Notes under the pieces: generated by a model
What the model saw: only the letters and a program-made list of their open reading frames with translations
The model's database searches: none
What the model was told of the DNA's origin: nothing
Shown here: positions 1-6,319 of the stretch, piece after piece
How the letters are laid out: each line of letters begins with the position of its first letter
Position numbering within the stretch: position 1 is the first letter of the stretch
Made by a program: the position numbers and the translations under genes
Assembly (NCBI GenBank): GCA_966252075.1
Contig: CBINNP010000153.1
Span: 1 to 8,451 of the forward strand
DNA: 8,451 nucleotides
Direction: 5' to 3'
Source of the DNA: Solimonas sp966252075
Lineage (GTDB): Bacteria > Pseudomonadota > Gammaproteobacteria > Nevskiales > Nevskiaceae

Positions 1-14
1 CCCCGCAGGCGGGG
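1..14. other. Short GC-rich palindrome at the window edge
   Basis: CCCCGC and GCGGGG face each other across two bases, followed by AGAGGGAG. The GC core resembles that of the clear terminator at 3144-3184, so this may be part of a terminator for a gene left of the window. The left flank is cut off and no T-run follows on the + strand, so the function cannot be decided. Confidence 0.25.
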
Positions 15-37
15 AGAGGGAGTCGAAAATATCCACC

Positions 38-57
38 GTGCTTGCTCACCCAAGCAC
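38..57 (+). other. Hairpin just upstream of the first gene
   Basis: GTGCTTG at 38-44 is the exact reverse complement of CAAGCAC at 51-57, with a six-base loop. It ends 15 bases before the ATG at 73, where no good Shine-Dalgarno sequence is visible. It could affect translation initiation or be chance; there is no T-run, so it is not a convincing terminator. Confidence 0.3.
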
Positions 58-72
58 CTTCCGAGCCCGCCC

Positions 73-2253
73 ATGAGCAAGAAGAAAGCCAAGACCGCTG
101 CCACGCCGCACTTCGCCGACCGCCTGTTCGACGCGCGGCCGGACCGTCTGGATTTCCGCGATCTGCAATACCGGCCGCCGTTGCGCTCGCTGCCGGCGCG
201 GTTTCCGGGGGACGCCGAGATCGCCGCGCGGCTGCCGGCCTATGCACGCGCCGGACTGGTGCTGAACCAGGGCGAGGAGGGCGCCTGCACCGGCTTTGGT
301 CTGGCCTGCGTGGCCAACTACCTGCTGTGGACGCGGCATTTGCAGGCACGCAGCCGCGCGCGCTTCGTCTCGGTCAGTCCGCGCATGTTCTACGAGCTGG
401 CGCGCCGCTATGACGAATGGCCGGGTGAGCAGTACGACGGTTCCAGTTGCCGGGGTGCGATCAAGGGCTGGCACAAGCACGGCGTCTGCAGCGATCCGCT
501 GTGGCCGTACCGCTTCGACAAAAGCGGCAAGGTGCGCTTCGAGCCGCCGCAGGAGGGCTGGGAGCTCGATGCCGCGCAGCGCACGCTCGGCGTCTACTAC
601 CGCGTGCGCCGCGATGCGGTGGTCGATCTGCAGGCGGCCATCGCCGAGATTGGCGCGGTGTTCGTCTCGGCGCGCGTGCACAGCGGCTGGGATGCATTGA
701 TGAACAGCCGTGCCCGCGCCGCGCCGAAGCGGCATGACCAGCTGCCGGTGATCGCGCCGCCGGCCGACGACGAGTTTGGCGGGCATGCTTTCGCGCTGAT
801 CGGCTACGACGAGCGCGGGTTCATCGTGCAGAACTCCTGGGGTCGCGCCTGGGGCGCGGGCGGGTTCGGCGTGTTGCCGTACGAGGACTGGGCGGCCAAC
901 GGCACCGATGCCTGGGCCTGCGCGCTCGGTGTGCCGGTGCTGCCGTCGCCGCAGCGGCTCAAGGCGGCGCGCTGGCCGGTTGCCGCCGGCCGCTCGCTGG
1001 CGGCGCTGGCGCCGAGCGCGCGCACGCCACGTAATCCACCGGACGATCCCTGGCCGCTGGACCGCGTGTTCGAGCACGCCGACTACGAGCCGTGGAGCAC
1101 GGACGCCGCGTATCGCCACACGCTGGTGACCGGCAACGACGGCCGCGTGCTGGTCCGCGATTTTGCGCGTGGCGTCGCCGCCGATGCGGCGGCGTATGTG
1201 GACGACATCGCACGCGCGACGCCGTTGCGCTTCTTTCGCCGTCAGAAGCAAGGCCCGTGGAAGCTGGCGATCTACGCGCACGGCGGCCTCAACGACGAGG
1301 ACGCGTCGATTGCGCGCAATCGCCTGCTCGGGCCGTACTTCGCCGCCAACGGCATTCATCCCTTGTTCCTGAGCTGGAAGACCGGCGCCGGCGAGACGAT
1401 CGCCGATGTCGTCGAGGACTGGGCGCGCAAGGTCTTCGGCGGCGAGGCCCCGCCGGCCGCCGGCGCCCAGGCCGGCATGGGCGAGATGCGCGACCGCGCG
1501 ATCGAGGTCGTCGCCCGGCGCTTCGGCCGCGGCATCTGGGCAGAGATGCGCGAGAACGCCGAGCGCAGCGCCGCGCCCGGCCACGGCCTCGATCTGCTGG
1601 CGCAGTCGCTGAACCGCCTGCAAGCGGCGGCGCAGCGGGCGGGGCGTGCGCTGGAGGTGCATCTGGTCGGGCATTCCGCCGGCGCGATCCTGCTCGGGCA
1701 TCTGCTGCAGCGCTGGCTGCAGCCCGAGGGGCGCAGTGGCCGGCCCGAGATCGCCAGCACCACGCTGTACGCGGCAGCCTGCTCGCTGCGCTTTGCGGTG
1801 CAGCACTATCTGGCGGCTGCCGATGCCGGCCTGCTGTCGCTGCGCCAGTTGTGGCTGTACCAGCTGTCCGACGCCAACGAGAAGGCCGACGGCCTGCCGT
1901 CGCCGCAGCGGCCGGCGTACGGAAAATCGCTGCTGTACCTGGTGTCGCGCGCGCTCGACGAGCGCCGCAAGATGCCCTTGCTCGGCATGGAGCGCGCCTT
2001 GCTGCCGGACTACGCCGATGACGCCGACCAGTGGGCGGTCGAGGAGCTGCCGTTCGTCCGTCGCTGGCAGCAGCGCTGGCCCGCCGCGCAAGGCTTCACA
2101 CGGCGCGAACCCACGGTGTGCACGACACGCCGTGGCGACCGCAGGCCCGCCACGCACGGTGCTTTCGGCCATGACATCGAGGTGCTGACGCAGACCCTGG
2201 AGCGCATCCGCGGTGCACCGCTGGTCGCGCCGCTGGAGTGGCTGGACGACTGA
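73..2253 (+). CDS. Papain-like (C1) cysteine peptidase fused to an alpha/beta hydrolase
   Basis: This 726-residue protein has two enzyme domains. The first (about 40-290) is a papain-family C1 peptidase: NQGEEGACTGFG supplies the oxyanion-hole Gln66 and nucleophile Cys72, GGHAF supplies His238, and VQNSWG supplies Asn254. The motifs lie in papain order and all key residues are present. The second (about 395-715) looks like an alpha/beta hydrolase: YAHGG at 401-405 fits an oxyanion loop, GHSAG places the nucleophile at Ser535, and Asp600 with His695 or His700 could complete a triad (inferred). No signal peptide, propeptide or membrane segment is evident, and the basic start MSKKKAK suggests a cytoplasmic protein or non-Sec export. 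The ATG at 73 is the only in-frame start in the window. The frame stays open to the left edge, but that part does not read like protein. The ribosome site is weak. Substrates are unknown; fold assignments are confident, biological role is not. Confidence 0.88.
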   Translation: MSKKKAKTAATPHFADRLFDARPDRLDFRDLQYRPPLRSLPARFPGDAEIAARLPAYARAGLVLNQGEEGACTGFGLACVANYLLWTRHLQARSRARFVSVSPRMFYELARRYDEWPGEQYDGSSCRGAIKGWHKHGVCSDPLWPYRFDKSGKVRFEPPQEGWELDAAQRTLGVYYRVRRDAVVDLQAAIAEIGAVFVSARVHSGWDALMNSRARAAPKRHDQLPVIAPPADDEFGGHAFALIGYDERGFIVQNSWGRAWGAGGFGVLPYEDWAANGTDAWACALGVPVLPSPQRLKAARWPVAAGRSLAALAPSARTPRNPPDDPWPLDRVFEHADYEPWSTDAAYRHTLVTGNDGRVLVRDFARGVAADAAAYVDDIARATPLRFFRRQKQGPWKLAIYAHGGLNDEDASIARNRLLGPYFAANGIHPLFLSWKTGAGETIADVVEDWARKVFGGEAPPAAGAQAGMGEMRDRAIEVVARRFGRGIWAEMRENAERSAAPGHGLDLLAQSLNRLQAAAQRAGRALEVHLVGHSAGAILLGHLLQRWLQPEGRSGRPEIASTTLYAAACSLRFAVQHYLAAADAGLLSLRQLWLYQLSDANEKADGLPSPQRPAYGKSLLYLVSRALDERRKMPLLGMERALLPDYADDADQWAVEELPFVRRWQQRWPAAQGFTRREPTVCTTRRGDRRPATHGAFGHDIEVLTQTLERIRGAPLVAPLEWLDD

Positions 2254-2321
2254 GCCTCGCGGCCGGTGCTCAAGTCGGCGAGGGCCGCGCCGATACGCTG
2301 GAGAGGAACGGAAATTTCGTC

Positions 2322-3134
2322 ATGGCTCTCGAAGCGCGCTTCCATCGTATCGTCGTCGACGCTCTGGCCCGCGACCGGCTGGTCCTGCCGACGCTGCCGG
2401 AGATCGCGCTGCATGTGCGCCAGCTGACGCAGCGCGACGACGTCTCGGCGACCATGCTGGCGACCGAGATCGGCAAGGACCCGGCACTGGCGGTGCGGCT
2501 GATCCGCGTTGCCAACAGCGCCGCAGCACGCAGTGGCCACCGGGTCGACAACATCCGCCAGGCGCTGACGCGGCTGGGCTTCGATTACACGCGCCTGCTG
2601 GTCAGTGGCCTGGTGATCGAGCAGATGTACACGCGTGGCGCGCCCTGGCAGCAGGCGCTGCTGCGCCGCGCCTGGCAACGCAGCGTCGACGTCGCGGCGG
2701 CCGCGCAGAACCTGGCCGCGCACTGCACGCTGCTCAATCCCGAGATGGCGATGCTGGCCGGGCTGGTTCACGACATCGGCGCGCTGCCGGTGCTGCGGCT
2801 GGCCGATGCGCATCGCGACAGCCTGCTGTTTCCGGAAGATCTCGACGAAGTGCTGGAGCAGCTGGCACCGAAGATCGGCACGCTGGTGCTGCAGGCCTGG
2901 CACTTCCCGCAGGAGCTGGTCGGGGTGCCGATGCAGTGGCGGCAGATGGAAGATGCGCACGACGGCCCGCCGAACTATGCCGACGTGGTCCGCGTTGCCG
3001 TGCTGCTGAGCCCGGTCGGCCGCGAGGCGCCATGGGCGGCGATCGACCGTCACCAGGTGCCGGCTTTCCGCAAGCTCGATCTGGACCCCGACGCGCCGCT
3101 GCCGCAGATCGCCCACGGCGCTGCGGCGGCCTGA
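2322..3134 (+). CDS. HDOD-domain protein
   Basis: A 270-residue stand-alone HDOD protein. The N-terminal half carries the family signature LPTLPEIA (22-29), then KDPALAVRLIRVANSA (52-67), and an LG turn at 85-86. The second half has MLAGLVHDIG, with His150-Asp151, in a helical region up to about residue 235. HDOD domains are HD-like folds found in signalling and regulatory proteins, usually without demonstrated hydrolase activity. The position often occupied by WRHS in relatives reads WQRS here (119-122), so a metal ligand seems lost, which fits a non-catalytic role. No receiver, EAL, GGDEF or kinase domain is attached. I prefer the ATG at 2322 because AGAGGA lies upstream at 2302-2307 and the HDOD fold begins soon after. 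An earlier in-frame ATG at 2238 would overlap the previous gene by 16 bases and add 28 residues unlike the family. The 68-base gap to the upstream gene permits co-transcription. Confidence 0.85.
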   Translation: MALEARFHRIVVDALARDRLVLPTLPEIALHVRQLTQRDDVSATMLATEIGKDPALAVRLIRVANSAAARSGHRVDNIRQALTRLGFDYTRLLVSGLVIEQMYTRGAPWQQALLRRAWQRSVDVAAAAQNLAAHCTLLNPEMAMLAGLVHDIGALPVLRLADAHRDSLLFPEDLDEVLEQLAPKIGTLVLQAWHFPQELVGVPMQWRQMEDAHDGPPNYADVVRVAVLLSPVGREAPWAAIDRHQVPAFRKLDLDPDAPLPQIAHGAAAA

Positions 3135-3143
3135 GCCCGCCCC

Positions 3144-3184
3144 GCAAACAGGAAGCCCCGCGCAAGGCGGGGCTTTCTGTTTGC
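3144..3184. terminator. Bidirectional rho-independent terminator between convergent genes
   Basis: An 18-bp stem pairs 3144-3161 with 3167-3184 around a five-base loop (GCAAG), with a single G-T pair at 3152/3176. The core is GCCCCGC/GCGGGGC. On the + strand the right arm has CTTTCTGTTT after the GC core; on the - strand the other arm gives CTTCCTGTTT. It sits 10 bases after the HDOD stop and 12 bases before the stop of the convergent ompA-type gene, so it is well placed to end both transcripts. Confidence 0.85.
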
Positions 3185-3195
3185 AGCAGCCGCTC

Positions 3196-4347
3196 TTACT
3201 CGGCGCGCGTGCGCGTCTCGGCGCGGCGGTTCTGCGTGCGGCCTTCGACGGTGTCGTTGGTCGCCGCCGGCTTGGACTCACCGTACGAGTAGATGTTGAT
3301 GCGGCCCGGCTCGACGCCCTTGCGGATCAGGTACTGCTTGACGGTGGCGGCGCGCCGTTCCGACAGCGCCTGGTTGTAGCCGGGCGTGCCGGTTTCGTCG
3401 GTGTGGCCGGAGATGTCGACCTTCAGCGCCGGGTACTTCTGCGCGGTCTGGTTGATGACGGTGGCAGCGTCATCGAGCATCTCCTTGCCGTATTCGGTCA
3501 GCGTCGACTGATCGAACTCGAAGTGCACGTCCTCGAAGCGCAGCTCCGCGCCGGAGCCGGTGATCTTGAAGCGGCCGGAGCCGAGCGAGGAGGGGCAGCC
3601 CTTGGCATCGACCGCCACGCCGGGCGGGGTGCCCGGGCATTCGTCGAGACCGTCCGGCACGCCGTCGCCGTCGGAATCCAGCGGGCAACCCTTGGCGTCG
3701 ACGGCCACGCCCTTGGCGGTGCCGGGGCAGAGGTCGATGTCGTCCGGCACGCCGTCGCCGTCGGCATCCTTGACCGGCTTCTCGGCCGGCTTGCTTTCAC
3801 CGAGCGCGACCACCAGGCCGAGCTTGGCGATCGGCTCGCCGCGCCAGCCGATACCGCCGATATTGTCGGTGTCGAACCAGCGGTAACGGACATCGCCGCG
3901 CACGCCGACCGGGCTGTTGCCGAAGTAGCTGATGAAGCCGACGCCGGCGTCGAGCAGCGGATCGGTGGAGTCCTCGCCGCCCTTGATCTCGCTGTAGCCG
4001 ACGCCCAGGCCCAGGCCCACGTAGGGCGAGAACGCCGGCTTGCGCGCATAGAAGAACTGCGCATCGGCCTTGACGCCGTATTCCTTCCACTTCAGCGGAT
4101 CGCTTGGCAGATCGCGGCCGAACTGGCTCCAGAAGCCGGACAGCTCGACGCCCCAGTGCGGGTTGATGGCCCAGCCGCCGCCGACGAAGGCGCCGTGGCC
4201 GTCGTCCGACTGGCGGTCCTTGTCGGCGAAGGTGTAGGCGTAGCCGCCACTGAGGTAGGGCCGCAGTTCCAGCTCGTCGGCAAAGGCCGGTGCGGCGGTG
4301 CCCAGCGCGCACAACAAGGCCAGGTGGGTGCGGAGTGTTCTTGTCAT
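3196..4347 (-). CDS. OmpA/OprF-type outer-membrane protein with TSP3-like repeats
   Basis: A 383-residue outer-membrane protein in the classic order. Residues 1-23 are a Sec signal peptide, likely cut after APAFA. Residues 24-185 form an OmpA-type beta-barrel rich in alternating aromatic strands and ending ALGE. Residues 194-252 hold two acidic, calcium-binding-like repeats (DADGDGVPDDIDLCPG and DSDGDGVPDGLDECPG), each followed by GVAVDAKGCP. Residues 272-380 are the peptidoglycan-binding OmpA C-terminal domain: HTDETG gives Asp317 and LSERRA gives Arg332, the pair that in OmpA proteins holds diaminopimelate. It probably anchors the outer membrane to the cell wall. I chose the ATG at 4347-4345 because it starts the signal peptide directly and has GGGAGA upstream; an earlier in-frame ATG at 4395 would bury the signal peptide. 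TAA stop. Its exact orthology (OmpA or OprF) is not decided. Confidence 0.93.
   Translation of the reverse strand: MTRTLRTHLALLCALGTAAPAFADELELRPYLSGGYAYTFADKDRQSDDGHGAFVGGGWAINPHWGVELSGFWSQFGRDLPSDPLKWKEYGVKADAQFFYARKPAFSPYVGLGLGVGYSEIKGGEDSTDPLLDAGVGFISYFGNSPVGVRGDVRYRWFDTDNIGGIGWRGEPIAKLGLVVALGESKPAEKPVKDADGDGVPDDIDLCPGTAKGVAVDAKGCPLDSDGDGVPDGLDECPGTPPGVAVDAKGCPSSLGSGRFKITGSGAELRFEDVHFEFDQSTLTEYGKEMLDDAATVINQTAQKYPALKVDISGHTDETGTPGYNQALSERRAATVKQYLIRKGVEPGRINIYSYGESKPAATNDTVEGRTQNRRAETRTRAE
3600..3769 (-). repeat. 90-bp direct duplication inside the ompA-type gene
   Basis: Two near-identical units at about 3600-3679 and 3690-3769 lie 90 bases apart and keep the reading frame. For example, CGTCCGGCAC occurs at 3651 and 3741, and CTTGGC(A/G)TCGAC at 3601 and 3691. 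They encode the two 30-residue TSP3-like repeats. The DNA identity suggests recent duplication or gene conversion, though the protein constraint is also strong. Confidence 0.85.
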
Positions 4348-4409
4348 TTGGCGAATCTCCCGGGCTTTTGGCGTGGCAGTGCGGCCGCTCTGCACGCTGA
4401 AGAACCGGG

Positions 4410-4415
4410 ATTATA
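4410..4415 (-). promoter_or_regulatory. -10 element of the ompA-type gene promoter
   Basis: The - strand reads a perfect TATAAT at 4415-4410, followed toward the gene by CCCGG. Transcription starting near 4403 would leave a leader of about 55 bases before the ATG at 4347, ending with the GGGAGA ribosome site. A TG lies one base too far upstream for a textbook extended -10, and no good -35 hexamer is seen at 16-18 bases. Confidence 0.6.
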
Positions 4416-4470
4416 CGCATCGATATTGCAGTGCAGCGCGAGGCGATGACCTCGCTGCCTGTGCGAGAAC

Positions 4471-4499
4471 TTGCCATCCGGGCAGCCAGCGGCGATTCT
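4471..4499 (+). promoter_or_regulatory. Possible sigma-70 promoter for sohB
   Basis: TTGCCA at 4471-4476 matches five of six -35 consensus bases, and GATTCT at 4494-4499 after 17 bases is a weak -10. The start would fall near 4506, giving a leader of about 19 bases. It lies in the divergent region shared with the ompA-type gene. This is a consensus match only. Confidence 0.35.
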
Positions 4500-4524
4500 G
4501 CGGCACTCGAACAAATACAAAGAC

Positions 4525-5571
4525 ATGAGTGCCTTCCTTCTCGAATACGGCCTGTTCCTGGCCAAGACCCTGACCTGGGTGATCGCGGTGCTGGCGATCG
4601 TGCTGGGCATCGTCGGGGTCGTCCGCGCGGCGCGCGAGCAGCGGCCGTCCGGCGAACGCCTGCAGGTCGAAGACCTCGGCGAGCGCTACCGCCGGCTCGG
4701 CGATGCGATTCGCGCCGAGGTGCTCGACGACGCCGCGCTCAAGCAGCTCGACAAGACCCGCAAGCAGGAAGACAAGGCGCGGGCGAAGGCCAGCAAGCAG
4801 GGCAAGTCTGCCGACGGGCCGCGCGTCTACGTGCTCGGCTTCGATGGCGATCTGCAGGCCTCGGCGGTCGACTCGCTGCGCGAGGAGATCAGCGCCGTGC
4901 TGCAGGTGGCACGGCCCGGTACCGACGAAGTGCTGCTGCGGCTCGGCAGCGAGGGCGGCATGGTGCACGGCTACGGCCTGGCGGCTTCGCAGCTGGTGCG
5001 GCTGCGTGCGGCCGGCGTGCGGCTGACGGTGTCGGTCGACAAGGTCGCGGCCAGCGGCGGCTATCTGATGGCCTGTGTCGCCGACCAGATCATCGCCGCG
5101 CCGTTCGCGATCCTCGGTTCGATCGGCGTCGTCGCCCAGTTGCCCAATTTCAACCGCCTGCTCAAGCGCCTGGACGTCGATTACGAGCTGCATACCGCTG
5201 GCGCCTACAAGCGCACGCTGACCGTGTTCGGCGAGAACACCGACGCCGCCCGCGACAAATTCCGCGAGGAGCTGGAGCAGGTTCACCAGCTGTTCAAGGC
5301 CTTCGTGCACGACTACCGGCCGCAGCTCGACGTCGAGCGTGTCGCCACCGGCGAGCACTGGTTCGGCACGCAGGCGCTGGAACTCCAGCTGGTCGACCGC
5401 ATTCAGACCAGCGATGACTACCTGCTGGCGCGCAAGGCAGAAGCGGCCTTGTTCGGCCTGCGCTTCCGTCGCCGCCAGCCCTTGGCGCGGCGCGTCTCCG
5501 AAGGCCTGGTGCGGCTCGGCCTGGGTCTGCGCCGCGGCGCCGAGCAGACGGCGCAGGCGCGCTGGCAATAG
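4525..5571 (+). CDS. sohB: SohB inner-membrane serine peptidase (S49 family)
   Basis: A 348-residue protein, close to the length of E. coli SohB. Residues 8-33 form an N-terminal membrane anchor, followed by a charged Lys/Glu-rich linker (about 60-95). The S49 protease/ClpP-like fold starts near residue 100 (VYVLGFDGDL). The nucleophile is Ser177 in VAASGGYLMACVAD, and the general-base lysine is Lys229 in GAYKRTLT, the Ser-Lys dyad of the SppA/SohB group. The family belongs to membrane-associated proteolysis; the physiological substrate of SohB is poorly defined. I chose the ATG at 4525 because it begins the membrane anchor directly, whereas an in-frame ATG at 4471 would add 18 polar residues. 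The ribosome site is weak (AAAGA close to the ATG). It is divergent from the ompA-type gene and followed after 24 bases by the PEBP gene, so the two are probably co-transcribed. Confidence 0.93.
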   Translation: MSAFLLEYGLFLAKTLTWVIAVLAIVLGIVGVVRAAREQRPSGERLQVEDLGERYRRLGDAIRAEVLDDAALKQLDKTRKQEDKARAKASKQGKSADGPRVYVLGFDGDLQASAVDSLREEISAVLQVARPGTDEVLLRLGSEGGMVHGYGLAASQLVRLRAAGVRLTVSVDKVAASGGYLMACVADQIIAAPFAILGSIGVVAQLPNFNRLLKRLDVDYELHTAGAYKRTLTVFGENTDAARDKFREELEQVHQLFKAFVHDYRPQLDVERVATGEHWFGTQALELQLVDRIQTSDDYLLARKAEAALFGLRFRRRQPLARRVSEGLVRLGLGLRRGAEQTAQARWQ

Positions 5572-5595
5572 CTTTCAAATCAGGAAACCCGATCG

Positions 5596-6228
5596 ATGAA
5601 ACTGAGCAGTCGCAGCATCCCGGCCTCCGGCCGCATCGCCGGCCGCTGTGCGTTCGCCGTGCAGAGCCCGTCCGGCCATATCCGCCTCAGCGGCAACCGC
5701 AATCCGCAGCTGAGCTGGGCCGGCGTGCCGGCCGGCACGCGCAGTTTCGCGCTCAGCTGCATCGACCAGGACGCGCCGACGCGGCCGGACGACGTCAACC
5801 GCGAAGGCCGCAGCGTGCCGGCCAGTCTGCCGCGCGCCGAGTTCGTGCACTGGCTGATGGTCGGCATCCCGGCCGCGCAACGGACGATCGAGGAGGGCGC
5901 TTGCAGCGCTGGCGTGATCGCGCACGGCAAGACAGCGCCGCAGGGGCCGGAAGGCAGCGTGCAAGGCCTCAACGACTACACCGGCTGGTTCGACGGCGAC
6001 GCGGCGATGGCCGGCCGCTACCTGGGCTACGACGGCCCGTGCCCGCCGTGGAACGACGAGCGCGTGCATCGTTACCGCTTCGAGGTCCATGCCACCGATA
6101 TCGAGCGCTGGTCGCTCGACAGCGGCTTCAGCCTCGCGCAGTTCCGCGCCGCACTGCAGGGCCATGTGCTGGCCAGCGCCTCGCTGACCGGGGTTTACAG
6201 CCTCAACCCGCTGATCCGGCTGCCTTGA
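5596..6228 (+). CDS. YbhB/YbcL-family (PEBP, Raf kinase inhibitor-like) protein
   Basis: A 210-residue member of the phosphatidylethanolamine-binding protein fold. Seen motifs in order: NPQLSWAGVP (36-45), CIDQDAPT (55-62, the DPDAP-type ligand-pocket motif with Gln for Pro), EFVHWLMVGIP (82-92), the GYDGPCPP loop (144-151) and HRYRFEVHATD (158-168). It is somewhat longer than the usual bacterial YbhB proteins, with an insert around 63-80 and another around 100-135. No signal peptide is visible, so it is probably cytoplasmic. The biochemical role of bacterial family members is largely unknown; the kinase-inhibitor name comes from the eukaryotic relatives. The ATG at 5596 has a good ribosome site, AGGAAA at 5582-5587. 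Placement just after sohB suggests one transcription unit but does not itself prove a functional link. Confidence 0.9.
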   Translation: MKLSSRSIPASGRIAGRCAFAVQSPSGHIRLSGNRNPQLSWAGVPAGTRSFALSCIDQDAPTRPDDVNREGRSVPASLPRAEFVHWLMVGIPAAQRTIEEGACSAGVIAHGKTAPQGPEGSVQGLNDYTGWFDGDAAMAGRYLGYDGPCPPWNDERVHRYRFEVHATDIERWSLDSGFSLAQFRAALQGHVLASASLTGVYSLNPLIRLP

Positions 6229-6245
6229 AAAACGCCCGGCAGCCC

Positions 6246-6273
6246 GAAACTAACGAAAAGCGCGGCGGTCTGA
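6246..6273 (+). promoter_or_regulatory. Candidate sigma-E (RpoE/AlgU) promoter for the Do protease
   Basis: GAAACTA at 6246-6252 matches five of seven bases of the -35 consensus GGAACTT. TCTGA at 6269-6273, preceded by GG, matches the -10. The spacer is exactly 16 bases, the spacing typical of sigma-E promoters. A start near 6279 gives a leader of about 40 bases before the ATG at 6320. Do-type proteases are standard targets of the envelope-stress sigma factor, so context and sequence agree; the promoter remains untested. Confidence 0.6.
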
Positions 6274-6319
6274 GTTGCCGCTGCCGATCCGCAGTCCGAT
6301 TTCGAGAATCGCGCCCACA

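Noticed and set aside
24..31. An A/T-rich stretch GAAAATAT as a promoter -10 for the first gene
   Set aside because: No -35 can be assessed because it would fall at the window edge, and the hexamer match is poor.
1092..2021. A 309-codon + strand frame overlapping the hydrolase domain in another phase
   Set aside because: It is extremely Arg- and Ala-rich, typical of an off-frame reading of GC-rich coding sequence, and has no ribosome site or motif.
46..2172. A 708-codon open frame antisense to the peptidase-hydrolase gene
   Set aside because: It is Arg-, Ala- and Gln-rich with no domain motifs. Long antisense frames are expected in GC-rich genes, and the + strand protein has complete catalytic motifs.
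2010..3281. A 423-codon antisense frame across the HDOD gene
   Set aside because: It has the same low-complexity composition, crosses the terminator hairpin and would overlap two well-supported genes.
3181..4449. A 422-codon + strand frame opposite the ompA-type gene
   Set aside because: The - strand reading has a signal peptide, TSP3-like repeats and an OmpA C-terminal domain; this frame begins inside the terminator stem and shows no motif.
4411..5568. A 385-codon antisense frame opposite sohB
   Set aside because: It is a mirror frame of a GC-rich gene. SohB on the + strand has the Ser-Lys dyad, anchor and correct length.
6225..6253. A sigma-70 promoter using TTGAAA at 6225-6230
   Set aside because: At 17 bases spacing the -10 position reads AACTAA, a poor match; the sigma-E layout nearby is far better.
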